The notes under the pieces were generated by a model that was not told the DNA's origin, searched no databases, and worked only from the letters and a program-made list of their open reading frames with translations. From Bradyrhizobium sp. Ghvi (GTDB taxonomy: Bacteria; Pseudomonadota; Alphaproteobacteria; Rhizobiales; Xanthobacteraceae), in assembly GCF_900115265.1 (NCBI RefSeq), contig NZ_FOVU01000012.1, positions 1 to 64,000 on the forward strand: DNA of 64,000 nucleotides, given 5' to 3'. A program made the translations under genes and the position numbers. Positions 23,982 to 33,256 of the stretch are shown here, one piece after another. Every line of letters begins with the position of its first letter. Positions within the stretch are counted from its first letter, which is position 1.

Positions 23982-24473
23982 TCAGGTTGGCGGCCTCGGC
24001 GGCAGATCCTTTGCATCGGCAGGCGCCGGGTGCGCCTTCAGCTCGGCGATCAGGTTCTTCATCTCGCCGATCTCCCGTACCTGCGCCTCGATGATGCCGT
24101 CGGCCAGCTTGCGGACGCGGGGATCCCTGATATGTGCCCGCTCGCTCGTGAGCACCGCGATCGAATGATGCGGGATCATCGCCTCCATATAGGAGACATC
24201 GGTCACGGTCTCCTGGCTGCGAACGAGCCAGAGCGAGAGCACGAACACCACGGCGCTCGCGGCCAGAATGACCATGTTCGCCGTGCGGTTCCTGTACATG
24301 CCCCCCATGAAGCCAAGCATCACGGCGGCCATGACGGCGCCCATCACGAGCGCCATCCAGGTCCGTGTCTGGCTGTACCAGACGTGATCCAGCGCGAATG
24401 TGTTCAGGTACATCAGCCCGAACATGATCACCGTGGAAGCCGCGATCATCGCGGCAAAGCGGCCGTAAGACAT
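23982..24473 (-). CDS. DUF305 membrane protein
   Basis: A 163-residue protein with three predicted membrane segments (about residues 3-23, 37-57, 64-84). A C-terminal DUF305 domain follows, carrying MEAMIPHHSIAVLTSERA and the helix RKLADGIIEAQVREIGEMK. DUF305 proteins are ferritin-like four-helix proteins whose His/Met residues suggest copper or other metal handling. ATG 24473 has AGG 9 bases upstream; an ATG three codons earlier (24482) is possible. It is convergent with the uracil operon. Confidence 0.8.
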   Translation of the reverse strand: MSYGRFAAMIAASTVIMFGLMYLNTFALDHVWYSQTRTWMALVMGAVMAAVMLGFMGGMYRNRTANMVILAASAVVFVLSLWLVRSQETVTDVSYMEAMIPHHSIAVLTSERAHIRDPRVRKLADGIIEAQVREIGEMKNLIAELKAHPAPADAKDLPPRPPT

Positions 24474-24537
24474 GTGATACATCCTATCGTTGTCCGACAG
24501 GATATGCGTGTGCCGCGACGATTGTTCCTCGGGGGTT

Positions 24538-25671
24538 TCACACCTTGCCGCTGCCGCAGATGCCTTTCAGCGCCTGCCACTCCTTGTCCGTCAACAGCGG
24601 CGGGCCGCTGGCGGGGCGATCTTCCCTGGTCATGCGAGCGAGACGATCCTCGGTAAGGGGATGGCTTGCCAGGATCGTCGCGAAACTCGAGCCGCCCTCC
24701 TTGCCGGTGATGCGGAACATCAATTCGGCCGCGGGCTTGGGCGAGCGACCGAGCTGATGCATGATGTCGATGGCGAAACTGTCGGCGGCGGTCTCGGCCT
24801 CGCGCGAATAGGAGGCTTCGACCACGCTGCGCGATGCGAAGATCACGGCGGACGAGCCGGTGACGTCGCCGAACAACAGGCCGATCAGGAACGAGGTGCC
24901 GCCGTTGTAGATCAGGCCGCGCATATTGTCGTGATGCTTGAGATGGCCAAGCTCGTGGGCGAGGATACCGGCGAGCTCGTCGGGACTTTCGGCCTTGTCG
25001 AGCAGGCCGCTCAGGACGTAGACCTTGCCCCCCGGCAGTGCGAACGCATTCGGCACCGAGGTTCGCAGCACACCAGCCGTCATGGAATCGTCGTCGAGGC
25101 CGGCAGTATCGCGCAGCCGGTTGACGAGCTTGCGGAACGCCGCCTGACCGGCCGCGTCGTTGCAAGCCTCGCCGCGGAAGATCGTTTTCACCTGCACCTC
25201 GGACGCATCGCCAATGCGCCGCTCGATCGGTTTGGGCACCAGCGGCGCGAGACGGTCCGCAGCGAGCGGCACGCCGAACAGCACGACGCAGACGATGGAA
25301 ACGGCCGCTGCCACCGACCAGCCCACGATTTTCGCAACACCACGACCGGTGGTCTGATGCTCGTCGAGCCGAAGACAGCGTGCGATGAGATCGGCTCCGA
25401 AAGCCGTGTCGCGGATCTCCAGTCGCGCCAACGGCGGCGCCGTGGTCGAGGTCAGGCGCAGGATGCCGGGTGGACTATCGGCTCGGCGAATTTCGTCATA
25501 GCTCCAGCGCGTGACGAACCCGCTGGCTTGCACATCGCCGGGCTCGGCGATCTCGAGCGCATCCCCCAGCGTCAGCATGACCTGACGGCGCCGACTTGAT
25601 TGCCCGTCGAAGAAGATCGCCTTCTGTCCCGGCTTCGTCTCGGCACCGGGCTCGGCGGTCACATCACTCAC
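24538..25671 (-). CDS. M48-family metalloprotease, membrane-bound
   Basis: A 377-residue zinc protease. The N-terminal 110 residues are a soluble domain, one membrane segment spans about 112-136, and the peptidase domain follows with HELGH at 239-243 and the third zinc ligand in SREAETAAD near 291. PNAFALPGGKVYVLSGLLD is a classic M48 (HtpX/Oma1/BepA-type) motif. The gene lies 3 bases after the DUF898 gene on the same strand and is surely cotranscribed with it. Together they probably form a membrane quality-control unit; the target is unknown. Confidence 0.88.
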   Translation of the reverse strand: MSDVTAEPGAETKPGQKAIFFDGQSSRRRQVMLTLGDALEIAEPGDVQASGFVTRWSYDEIRRADSPPGILRLTSTTAPPLARLEIRDTAFGADLIARCLRLDEHQTTGRGVAKIVGWSVAAAVSIVCVVLFGVPLAADRLAPLVPKPIERRIGDASEVQVKTIFRGEACNDAAGQAAFRKLVNRLRDTAGLDDDSMTAGVLRTSVPNAFALPGGKVYVLSGLLDKAESPDELAGILAHELGHLKHHDNMRGLIYNGGTSFLIGLLFGDVTGSSAVIFASRSVVEASYSREAETAADSFAIDIMHQLGRSPKPAAELMFRITGKEGGSSFATILASHPLTEDRLARMTREDRPASGPPLLTDKEWQALKGICGSGKV

Positions 25672-25674
25672 GGC

Positions 25675-26823
25675 TCAGAATCCTGCAACATCGAGGCCAT
25701 CAGCAAAGCCTTCGCCGAGGGCACTGGCAAGCTCGCCGCTGGCGCGGACATCGGCCGCCGCTCCGATATTGTGCACCGCGACGGTTTCCAGCACCTTGGC
25801 CCAGAGATCGCGCTGCAGATAGACGCGCATGATGATGTTCACGGCGAGGGCCAGCGCGAAATAACCGATCACCATCAGCACCAGCATCGGAATGCTCTTG
25901 GCTGCGTGGCCCGGCGCGAACAGCTCCTCGGCCGGCACGCCGCTCAGCTTGACGACGAGCAGGGTGGCGCCGCCGAGATAGAAGCCGAACAGGGTCGAGA
26001 GCAGCACCCACCAGCCGACCATCTTCCAGTAAAGGCCATAGAAAGCGTTGTGCGGCAGATCCGAGGACAGGCTGACGCCACCGATGCGGATGCCGTTCAG
26101 CCACCAGCGCCATTCGCGCGCCTTGAATTCGGCATAAAAGAACGGCGCGAGCGGGAAGATCACGACCGCGATCGGACTGAGCAACCATAGCCACCAGCCG
26201 CGCTTGAAGAATTCCCAGCCGTTGCCTTCGAAGTCGCCTTGCAGATCGCCGAAATGGGTGTGCTGCATCTTGTAGCGCTCGAGCGAGGCCTCACGCCATG
26301 GCAGCGCCAGGCCGAACGTCAGGAACACCAAGAGGCCCCATAGCATCGCCCGGAACGAATAGGCCCAGCCGGAGCCGTCCATCCAGAGGCGCACGCCGCG
26401 CCAGACCGTGCGCGTCAGCCGGTAACGACGCGCGCGAAAGATCGCGAACTGGCCGAAGGCGTAGAACGAGATGAACAGCGGCGTCGAGGCAAAGCCTTGC
26501 CAGCGCTCGAACTCGATACCAACGAGGAAATAGGCGAGATAGATCGGCACCAGAATCGCGAGCGCGAACAGGAAGCCGACCAGCAGCTCTTTGGCCCGGC
26601 CGGTGTATTCAGCGGCATCGCCGTCAACCACGGTGTTCGACCACAAATGGCGGCGGATGTCGGTGGCGAGCCAGAACCGGTAGAAGCCGAAGGTGACGAG
26701 CTCCAGCATGGCACCCTTGGTGACAATTTTCCGGAACTCGGAACGATTGCCGGTGAAATCGACCCGCGTGGGCGGCAGCGGCGGCGGGACCGGTTCGGAG
26801 GGGCCGATGGGGGCCCATTGCAT
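25675..26823 (-). CDS. DUF898 (YjgN-family) polytopic membrane protein
   Basis: A 382-residue protein with a Pro-rich N-terminal tail and about seven hydrophobic segments. DUF898 features include FTGNRSEFRKIVTKGAMLEL, TFGFYRFWLATDIRRHLWSN, LAYFLVGIE and LTFGLALPWREASLERYK. The family, typified by E. coli YjgN, has no proven function but is frequently coupled with M48 peptidases, as here. ATG at 26823 is chosen because the open frame before it shows no coding character. Confidence 0.82.
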   Translation of the reverse strand: MQWAPIGPSEPVPPPLPPTRVDFTGNRSEFRKIVTKGAMLELVTFGFYRFWLATDIRRHLWSNTVVDGDAAEYTGRAKELLVGFLFALAILVPIYLAYFLVGIEFERWQGFASTPLFISFYAFGQFAIFRARRYRLTRTVWRGVRLWMDGSGWAYSFRAMLWGLLVFLTFGLALPWREASLERYKMQHTHFGDLQGDFEGNGWEFFKRGWWLWLLSPIAVVIFPLAPFFYAEFKAREWRWWLNGIRIGGVSLSSDLPHNAFYGLYWKMVGWWVLLSTLFGFYLGGATLLVVKLSGVPAEELFAPGHAAKSIPMLVLMVIGYFALALAVNIIMRVYLQRDLWAKVLETVAVHNIGAAADVRASGELASALGEGFADGLDVAGF

Positions 26824-27099
26824 GTCGTTCACGGCGGCAACCTCGGGATGCGGATCTGATCCGCTCAAACTATAGATCAGAGATTGGTCGATCCCCAAGA
26901 TGAGTGGGTTCGATTTGGCTCGGTTTCCCTCTGTTTCTCTCACGATTTCATGACAAGCGGCGTGCTGGAGATCACGCTTGCGGCAAAACTGTCGCTTGCT
27001 CCGACGCACGTAACGCGTTGTAATTGTAGCTCAAATACCGCAGCGCAGAATTCACAGGAATCGCGCGGTCCATAGCGGTCCATAACAGGGAGAACGGTC

Positions 27100-28365
27100 A
27101 TGCACGGGACCATCGAGAGCGCGGCCAAGCTCGACGAATTGCGCGCGCGCGCGTCGTCACTTCCGCTCGAGCAGTTCGATCCCGGTGACCCCGAGCTGTT
27201 CAGGACCGATACGTTCTGGCCTTATTTCGACCGGCTGCGCCGCGAAGATCCCGTGCATTATTGCAAGGATTCGATGTTCGGGCCGTACTGGTCGGTGACG
27301 CGCTACAACGACATCATGGAGATCGAAACCAATCATTCGGTGTTCTCCTCGGCCTCCTCGCTCGGCGGCATCACCATCCGCGACGTCGATCCTGATCTGC
27401 GCCGCGAGAGCTTCATCTCGATGGACCCGCCGCGCCATGCCGCGCAGCGCAAGACCGTGGCGCCGATGTTCACGCCGACGCATCTGGACAATCTCGCCAT
27501 CAACATCCGCAAGCGTTCGGCCGAGTGCCTGGACAATCTGCCCCGCGGCGAGGTGTTCGACTGGGTCGATCAGGTCTCGATCGAGCTCACCACGCAGATG
27601 CTCGCGGTGCTGTTCGATTTCCCCTGGGAAGATCGCCGCAAGCTGACGCGCTGGTCTGACATTGCCACCACCATTCCCGGCCCCGATGGACTCGTCGCCA
27701 CCGACGAGGAGCGGATGGCCGAGCTTGGCGAATGCGCGGCCTATTTCTCGCGGCTCTGGAAGGAACGCGCCGCGCAGCCGCCGAAGAGCGACCTGCTCTC
27801 GATGATGGTTCACGGCGCCGCGACCCGGGACATGGATGCCAAGAACTTCCTGGGCAATCTCATCCTCTTGATCGTCGGCGGCAACGACACCACGCGGAAC
27901 ACCATGTCGGGCTCGATTTACGCGTTGAGCCAGCATCCGGAGCAATATCGCAAGCTGCGCGAAAATCCTGATCTGCTCGACAGCTTCGTGCCGGAGGTGA
28001 TCCGCTGGCAGACCCCGCTGGCGCATATGCGCCGCACCGCGCTCACTGATTTCGAGTTTCGCGGCAAGCAGATCAAGAAAGGTGACAAGGTCGTGATGTG
28101 GTACGTCTCGGGCAACCGCGACGAGGAGGCGATCGACAAGCCTTATGACTTCATCATCGACCGCGCCCGGCCGCGCACCCACCTCTCCTTCGGCTTCGGC
28201 ATCCACCGCTGCGTCGGCCTCAGGCTTGCCGAACTGCAGCTCAAGATTATCTGGGAGGAGATCCTGAAGCGGTTCGACCATATCGACGTAGTCGGTGAGC
28301 CGAAGCGGGTTTATTCGAGTTTCGTAAAGGGTCTTGAAACCTTACCGGTGAAGATTGCGGCGTGA
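27100..28365 (+). CDS. Cytochrome P450, CYP153-like (first of a tandem pair)
   Basis: A 421-residue soluble bacterial P450. The I-helix oxygen-binding motif is GGNDTT (260-265), the ExxR is EVIR (299-302), and the heme ligand is Cys371 in FGFGIHRCVG. The stretches WQTPLAHMRRTA, VVMWYVSGNRDE and HLSFGFGIHRC are those I associate with CYP153, the alkane/fatty-acid terminal hydroxylases. A CYP108/CYP111-type terpene hydroxylase is the alternative. ATG follows GGGAGAACGGTC. A close paralogue starts 25 bases after its stop. No ferredoxin or reductase gene is adjacent. Confidence 0.88.
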   Translation: MHGTIESAAKLDELRARASSLPLEQFDPGDPELFRTDTFWPYFDRLRREDPVHYCKDSMFGPYWSVTRYNDIMEIETNHSVFSSASSLGGITIRDVDPDLRRESFISMDPPRHAAQRKTVAPMFTPTHLDNLAINIRKRSAECLDNLPRGEVFDWVDQVSIELTTQMLAVLFDFPWEDRRKLTRWSDIATTIPGPDGLVATDEERMAELGECAAYFSRLWKERAAQPPKSDLLSMMVHGAATRDMDAKNFLGNLILLIVGGNDTTRNTMSGSIYALSQHPEQYRKLRENPDLLDSFVPEVIRWQTPLAHMRRTALTDFEFRGKQIKKGDKVVMWYVSGNRDEEAIDKPYDFIIDRARPRTHLSFGFGIHRCVGLRLAELQLKIIWEEILKRFDHIDVVGEPKRVYSSFVKGLETLPVKIAA

Positions 28366-28390
28366 GTGAGAACCAACTGGAGCCTCGACC

Positions 28391-29665
28391 ATGAACATCC
28401 AAGCGCCGGTGAGAGTGGACAAGGCCGAACGCATGCGCAGGGCTCGCGAGGAGGCCTATGCGACGCCGCTGGCGCAATTCCATCCCGGCGCGCCCCGGCT
28501 GTTCCAGGACGACACGCTGTGGCCCTGGTTCGAGCGGCTGCGCAAGGAAGAGCCCGTGCATTACTGCACCAACGCGCCGATCGAGCCCTACTGGTCGGTG
28601 GTGAAATACAACGACATCATGCATGTCGATACCAATCACGGCATCTTCTCCTCGGACTCGACGCTCGGTGGCATCTCGATCCGCGACGTGCCCGAGGGCT
28701 ACGACTGGCCGAGCTTCATCGCGATGGACCAGCCCAAGCATTCGGCGCAGCGCAAGACGGTGTCGCCGATGTTCACGCCGACACATCTGGACGACCTGGC
28801 CAAGCTGATCCGTCAGCGCTCGCAGACCGTGCTCGACAACCTGCCGCGCAACGAGACCTTCAATTTCGTCGAGCGCGTTTCGATCGAGCTGACGACGCAG
28901 ATGCTGGCGACCCTGTTCGACTTCCCCTGGGAGGAGCGACGCAAGCTGACGCGCTGGTCCGACGTCTCGACCGCACTGCCCAAGAGCGGCATCGTGGCGA
29001 GTGCCGGAGAACGCCGCCGCGAGATGGACGAGTGCTACGCCTACATGTCGAAGCTGTGGAACGAGCGCGTCAACTCCGAACCGCGCAACGACCTGCTGTC
29101 GCTGATGGCGCACAATCCGGCGACGCGCCACATGGATCCCGATAATCTCATGGGCAACATCATCCTGCTCATCGTCGGCGGCAACGATACGACGCGCAAC
29201 ACCATGACCGGGTCGGTGTTGGCGTTGAACGAGAACCCCGAGCAGTACGACAAGCTGCGCGCCAACCCTGCCTTGATCGACTCCATGGTGCCGGAGGTGA
29301 TCCGCTGGCAGACACCACTGGCGCATATGCGCCGCACCGCGTTGCAGGACACCGAGATCGGCGGCAAGCATATCAAGAAAGGCGACCGCGTCGTGATGTG
29401 GTACGTCTCCGGCAACCGCGACGAGGAGATGTTCGAGAAGCCGAACGACTTCATCATCGACCGCCCGCGCCCGCGCACCCATCTCTCCTTCGGCTTCGGC
29501 ATCCACCGCTGCGTCGGCATGCGGCTCGCCGAACTGCAGCTGCGCATCATCTGGGAGGAGATGCTGAAGCGCTTCGACCGGATCGAGGTGGTCGGCGAGC
29601 CCAAGCGGATCTATTCGAGCTTCATCAAGGGATACGAGTCGCTGCCGGTGCGGATTCCGGGGTAG
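28391..29665 (+). CDS. Cytochrome P450, CYP153-like (second of a tandem pair)
   Basis: A 424-residue paralogue of the preceding gene with the same motifs: GGNDTTRNTMTGSVLALN, EVIRWQTPLAHMRRTA, VVMWYVSGNRDEEM and heme Cys374 in FGFGIHRCVG. The two are alike over nearly their full length, differing most in the first 30 residues and in the substrate-recognition region after the B-C loop (SSDSTLGGISIRDVPEGYDW here). GGAGCCTCGACC precedes the ATG. A tandem duplication with diverged substrate range is the simplest reading. Confidence 0.88.
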   Translation: MNIQAPVRVDKAERMRRAREEAYATPLAQFHPGAPRLFQDDTLWPWFERLRKEEPVHYCTNAPIEPYWSVVKYNDIMHVDTNHGIFSSDSTLGGISIRDVPEGYDWPSFIAMDQPKHSAQRKTVSPMFTPTHLDDLAKLIRQRSQTVLDNLPRNETFNFVERVSIELTTQMLATLFDFPWEERRKLTRWSDVSTALPKSGIVASAGERRREMDECYAYMSKLWNERVNSEPRNDLLSLMAHNPATRHMDPDNLMGNIILLIVGGNDTTRNTMTGSVLALNENPEQYDKLRANPALIDSMVPEVIRWQTPLAHMRRTALQDTEIGGKHIKKGDRVVMWYVSGNRDEEMFEKPNDFIIDRPRPRTHLSFGFGIHRCVGMRLAELQLRIIWEEMLKRFDRIEVVGEPKRIYSSFIKGYESLPVRIPG

Positions 29666-29720
29666 AATTTTCATCGCCGTCATTCGACGAGCTGAGGCAA
29701 TCCGCTTCCGCAATTTCCAC

Positions 29721-29828
29721 TGTCATGGCCCGGCTTGACCGGGCCATCCAGTACGCCGCGGCTTCTCGGCTCTAGTACTCCCGCCACTGGAATACTGGAT
29801 CGCCCGCCTTCGCGGGCAATGACAGCGG
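29721..29828. repeat. Palindromic intergenic repeat (CGGCTTGACCGGGCCATCCAGTA family)
   Basis: A compound inverted repeat beginning TGTCATGGCCCGGCTTGACC and ending CGCGGGCAATGACA. Internal hairpins are GGCCCGGCTTGACCGGGCC and GCCCGCCTTCGCGGGC. A relative of the same design lies at 58145-58250. It lies downstream of the P450 pair, opposite the LysR gene, and may terminate both. Confidence 0.8.
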
Positions 29829-29905
29829 AGTATGAGGTCGGCAGCTATAAAATTCCGGCATGACAGCTCGCACCAGATGCGAAGGCACGATGGCGCGCAG
29901 CTGTT

Positions 29906-30826
29906 CTAACTCAGCCTGATGTCCCACACGCCGTCCTTGCGGCAGGCCGCAACCTCCTCGCGCAGCAGCGCGGTGATGGCGAGCGAGGCCGTCGAGGCCG
30001 GGCGGTCGATCGGAGAGGCAAAAATGAGCTCGCGCGTCATCGGCTTGGAGACGGGCGCGGTTTCCAGCCGCCCGTCCGCGACCTCGCCGTGGACCGACGA
30101 GGGCGGCAGCAGCGCAAAGCCGAGGCCTTCCTCGACGAGGCTCGTCAGCACGCGGAAGGAATCCGCTTCGAGCTGGACGTTGAGCTTGATCTTGCGCTGC
30201 GCCGCCGCGTGCTCGATCAGCGCGCGGAGGCCGTGCGAATGACTGGGCAGCACCAGCCGCTGCCGCAACAGCCAGCCGACATCGACGCTCTTCCTGCGCG
30301 CAAGACCGCAGCCGCGCGGGCCGACTGCGACGATGTTGTCGCGGCCGAGGCTCTCGACATTGAGATGCAGATCGGCCGAGCGGCCGTAGAGGATACCGAG
30401 GTCCATCTCACCGCGATGCAGCCATTCGACCAGATGGCCGCTGTAGCTCTCGACGATGCGCAGCGAGATGCCGGGGAATGTTTCGACGCAGCGGCGCGCG
30501 AAGCGAGCCGAGAGCACGCAGCTGACGGTTGGTACGAGGCCAAGCACGACCTGCCCCGAGGGCGGACCCTTGGCCGACTGGATGTCGTCGCGGATCTGGT
30601 CGATCTGCCGAACGATGCCGGAGGTGCGCGCCAGCAGCAGGCGTCCCGCCTCGGTCAGCACCATGCCGCGGCCATTGCGCGTGAACAGCTCGGTGCGGAG
30701 CTCGTGTTCCAGAAGCTTGATCTGCCGGGACAGCGCCGGCTGCGCCACGCGCAAGGTGTCGGAAGCCTTGGAGAGGCTGCCGAGCTCCGCCACGCAACTG
30801 AAGGTCCTGAGCTGCCGGAAATCCAT
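29906..30826 (-). CDS. LysR-family transcriptional regulator
   Basis: A 306-residue LysR protein. The N-terminal winged HTH (MDFRQLRTFSCVAELGSLSK, AQPALSRQIKLLEHEL) precedes a periplasmic-binding-protein-like effector domain (GQVVLGLVPTVSCVLSARFA, EMDLGILYG, EEGLGFALLPPSSVH). The sequence is closest in feel to the Nac/CbbR-like group. ATG at 30826 gives the standard start. It is divergent from the acyl-CoA dehydrogenase/CoA-transferase/MaoC operon, and a T-N11-A type box lies in the shared 126-base gap, so it very likely controls that operon and itself. Confidence 0.9.
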   Translation of the reverse strand: MDFRQLRTFSCVAELGSLSKASDTLRVAQPALSRQIKLLEHELRTELFTRNGRGMVLTEAGRLLLARTSGIVRQIDQIRDDIQSAKGPPSGQVVLGLVPTVSCVLSARFARRCVETFPGISLRIVESYSGHLVEWLHRGEMDLGILYGRSADLHLNVESLGRDNIVAVGPRGCGLARRKSVDVGWLLRQRLVLPSHSHGLRALIEHAAAQRKIKLNVQLEADSFRVLTSLVEEGLGFALLPPSSVHGEVADGRLETAPVSKPMTRELIFASPIDRPASTASLAITALLREEVAACRKDGVWDIRLS

Positions 30827-30857
30827 GCTTGCCAATCCTGGAAGGCTACTCCATACG

Positions 30858-30876
30858 CTATAGCAAATGAGCATAG
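30858..30876. promoter_or_regulatory. LysR-type T-N11-A box
   Basis: CTAT (30858-30861), 11 bases, then ATAG (30873-30876) form the interrupted palindrome expected for LysR binding. It lies between the divergent LysR gene (start 30826) and the acyl-CoA dehydrogenase operon (start 30953). Position and symmetry support it; binding is not shown. Confidence 0.6.
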
Positions 30877-30952
30877 GGGGCTGGCGTTGTTTTCACAACG
30901 CCGGAGGATCGGCCGGCGTTATCTTAACTGCCGCTAGATACGGAAAAACGCC

Positions 30953-32134
30953 ATGAGCCAAGAAAAGCGAGACGAACACCACAGCGAGGATTACGCCGAT
31001 ATCCGCGAGGCCGTCGCAAAGCTTTGCGCGCAGTTTCCCGGCGAATATTGGCGCAAGCTCGATCGCGAGATGGCTTACCCGAAGGCGTTCGTCGATGCGT
31101 TGACCGAGGCCGGCTATCTCTCGGTACTGATCCCCGAGGAATATGGCGGCGCGGGCCTGAAGCTCTCGGCCGCCGCGGCGATCCTCGAAGAGATCCAGCG
31201 CGCCGGCTGCAATGGCGGCGGCTGCCACGCCCAGATGTACACGATGGGCACGGTGCTGCGTCACGGCAGCGCCGAGCAGAAGGCCAAATATCTGCCGAAG
31301 ATCGCCAGCGGCGAATTGCGGCTGCAGGCCTTCGGCGTCACCGAGCCCACCAGCGGCACCGACACGTCGTCGCTGAAAACCTTTGCGCGCAAGGAAGGCA
31401 ACGACAGCTACATCGTCAACGGCCAGAAGATCTGGACCAGCCGCGCCGAACATTCCGATCTGATGGTGCTGCTGGCGCGCACCACGCCGAAGGAGCAGGC
31501 CAAGAAGCGCACGGAAGGTCTCTCCGTGTTCATCGTCGACATGCGGGAGGCGAAGAGCAACGGCCTCGAGATCCGCCCGATCCGGACCATGATGAACCAC
31601 GCCACCACCGAAGTTTTCTTTACCGACATGAAGGTGCCGGCGGAGAACCTGATCGGCGAGGAAGGCAAGGGCTTTCGCTACATCCTCTCCGGCATGAATG
31701 CCGAGCGCATTTTGATCGCGGCCGAATGTATTGGAGACGCAAAGTGGTTCATCGCCAAGGCCACCGCTTACGCCAAGGAACGCGTGGTGTTCGGCCGGCC
31801 GATCGGCCAGAACCAGGGCATCCAGTTTCCGATCGCGAAGGCCTATGCCTCGATGCGCGCGGCCGAGCTGATGGTGAAGGAAGCCACGCGCAAATACGAG
31901 GCCGGGCTCGACTGCGGCGCTGAGGCCAACATGGCCAAGATGCTGGCGGCCGATGCATCCTGGGAAGCGGCGAATGCCTGCATCCAGACCCATGGCGGCT
32001 TCGGCTTTGCCGAGGAATACGACGTCGAGCGCAAGTTCCGCGAGACGCGGCTGTATCAGGTCGCGCCGATCTCGACCAACCTCGTGTTGTCCTATGTCGC
32101 CGAGCACGTGCTCGGCATGCCCCGCTCGTACTGA
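30953..32134 (+). CDS. Acyl-CoA dehydrogenase-family flavoprotein
   Basis: A 393-residue FAD enzyme that oxidises an acyl-CoA at C2-C3. Family marks are YLSVLIPEEYGGAGLKLSAA, AFGVTEPTSGTDTSSLKT (flavin-binding), the beta-domain YIVNGQKIWTSRAEHSDLMV, VFGRPIGQNQGIQFPIAKAY and the C-terminal IQTHGGFGFAEEYDVERKFR. It is first in a three-gene operon with a CoA transferase and a MaoC-type hydratase (gaps 9 and 15 bases). The set looks like a short pathway for a branched or dicarboxylic acyl-CoA. The substrate cannot be read from sequence. Confidence 0.88.
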   Translation: MSQEKRDEHHSEDYADIREAVAKLCAQFPGEYWRKLDREMAYPKAFVDALTEAGYLSVLIPEEYGGAGLKLSAAAAILEEIQRAGCNGGGCHAQMYTMGTVLRHGSAEQKAKYLPKIASGELRLQAFGVTEPTSGTDTSSLKTFARKEGNDSYIVNGQKIWTSRAEHSDLMVLLARTTPKEQAKKRTEGLSVFIVDMREAKSNGLEIRPIRTMMNHATTEVFFTDMKVPAENLIGEEGKGFRYILSGMNAERILIAAECIGDAKWFIAKATAYAKERVVFGRPIGQNQGIQFPIAKAYASMRAAELMVKEATRKYEAGLDCGAEANMAKMLAADASWEAANACIQTHGGFGFAEEYDVERKFRETRLYQVAPISTNLVLSYVAEHVLGMPRSY

Positions 32135-32143
32135 GGTCGCATC

Positions 32144-33241
32144 ATGGGAGCACTTGACGGGATCAGGGTGATTGCGGTCGAGCAGGCGGTGGCAGCGCCG
32201 TTCTGCTCCTCGCGGCTGGCGGATGCCGGCGCCGAGGTGATCAAGATCGAGCGGCCCGAGGGCGATTTCGCCCGCGGCTATGACGCGGCGGCCAAGGGCC
32301 AGAGCAGCTATTTCGTCTGGCTCAACCGCGGCAAGCAGTCGGCCGTCGTCGATCTCGCCACCAAGGAGGGCCGCACTGAGCTGGAAAAGCTGATCGCGAG
32401 CGCCGACGTGCTGGTGCAGAACCTCAAGCCGGGCTCGATGGACAAGCTCGGTTTTTCGCGCGAGCGCTTGCTGAAGGACTATCCGAAACTGATCTCCTGC
32501 GCGATCACGGGCTATGGAGATGAGGGTCCCTACGCGCATCGCAAGGCCTATGACCTGCTGATCCAGGCCGAGAGCGGCCTTGCCTCCATCACCGGCAATC
32601 CCGATGGCGCCTCGCGCGTCGGCATGTCGATCGTGGATGTTGCGACCGGCGCCACCGCGCATGCGGCGATCCTGGAGGCGCTGATCGCACGCAGCCGTAC
32701 CGGCAAGGGCTGCGATATCCGCATCTCCATGTTCGACGTCATGGCGGACTGGTGCACCGTGCCGCTGCTCAACGCCGAGGCCGGCAATCCGCCCAAGCGC
32801 ATGGGCTTGCGTCATCCTTCGATCGCGCCTTACGGCGTCTTCACCTCGAAGGACGGCAAGGACATCCTGATCTCGATCCAGAGCGAGCGCGAATGGAAGA
32901 CGCTGTGCGCCGAGGTGCTGGACCAGCCTGATCTGCCCAAGGACCCCCGCGTCGCCAACATGGTGGAGCGCGTGCGCAATCGCGATTTCACCGACTCAAC
33001 GGTCGCCGATATCTTCGGCAGGATGACGCGCGACGAGCTGTTGAAGCGGCTGTCGGACGCCGACATTGCCTTCGCCGAAGTCAACACCATGGCCGACCTC
33101 ACGAGGCATCCGCATCTGCGCCGCATCGAGGTCGATACGCCGAACGGCCGCGTCAGCTATCCCGCGCCGGCGCCGATCATCATCGGCGAGAAGCGGAGCT
33201 ATGGCGCCGTGCCTGCCATCGGCGAACGACCCAAGAAATAA
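32144..33241 (+). CDS. CaiB/BaiF family III CoA-transferase
   Basis: A 365-residue family III CoA-transferase, which moves CoA between carboxylic acids through an aspartyl intermediate. Diagnostic stretches are VIAVEQAVAAPFCSSRLADA, GAEVIKIERPEGDFARGYD, LVQNLKPGSMDKLGFS and SCAITGYGDEGPYAHRKAYD, the last carrying the likely catalytic Asp in KAYDLLIQ. It is the middle gene of the LysR-controlled operon and presumably activates the substrate that the dehydrogenase and hydratase then process. The start at 32144 leaves 9 bases after the preceding stop. Confidence 0.88.
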   Translation: MGALDGIRVIAVEQAVAAPFCSSRLADAGAEVIKIERPEGDFARGYDAAAKGQSSYFVWLNRGKQSAVVDLATKEGRTELEKLIASADVLVQNLKPGSMDKLGFSRERLLKDYPKLISCAITGYGDEGPYAHRKAYDLLIQAESGLASITGNPDGASRVGMSIVDVATGATAHAAILEALIARSRTGKGCDIRISMFDVMADWCTVPLLNAEAGNPPKRMGLRHPSIAPYGVFTSKDGKDILISIQSEREWKTLCAEVLDQPDLPKDPRVANMVERVRNRDFTDSTVADIFGRMTRDELLKRLSDADIAFAEVNTMADLTRHPHLRRIEVDTPNGRVSYPAPAPIIIGEKRSYGAVPAIGERPKK

Positions 33242-33256
33242 CAAGAGCGAGGCGTC

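Noticed and set aside
30893..32815. A 640-codon open frame on the minus strand opposite the acyl-CoA dehydrogenase and CoA-transferase genes.
   Set aside because: It mirrors codon positions of genuine genes on the other strand, a common effect of high GC at third positions. Its product is rich in His, Arg and Gly with no domain.
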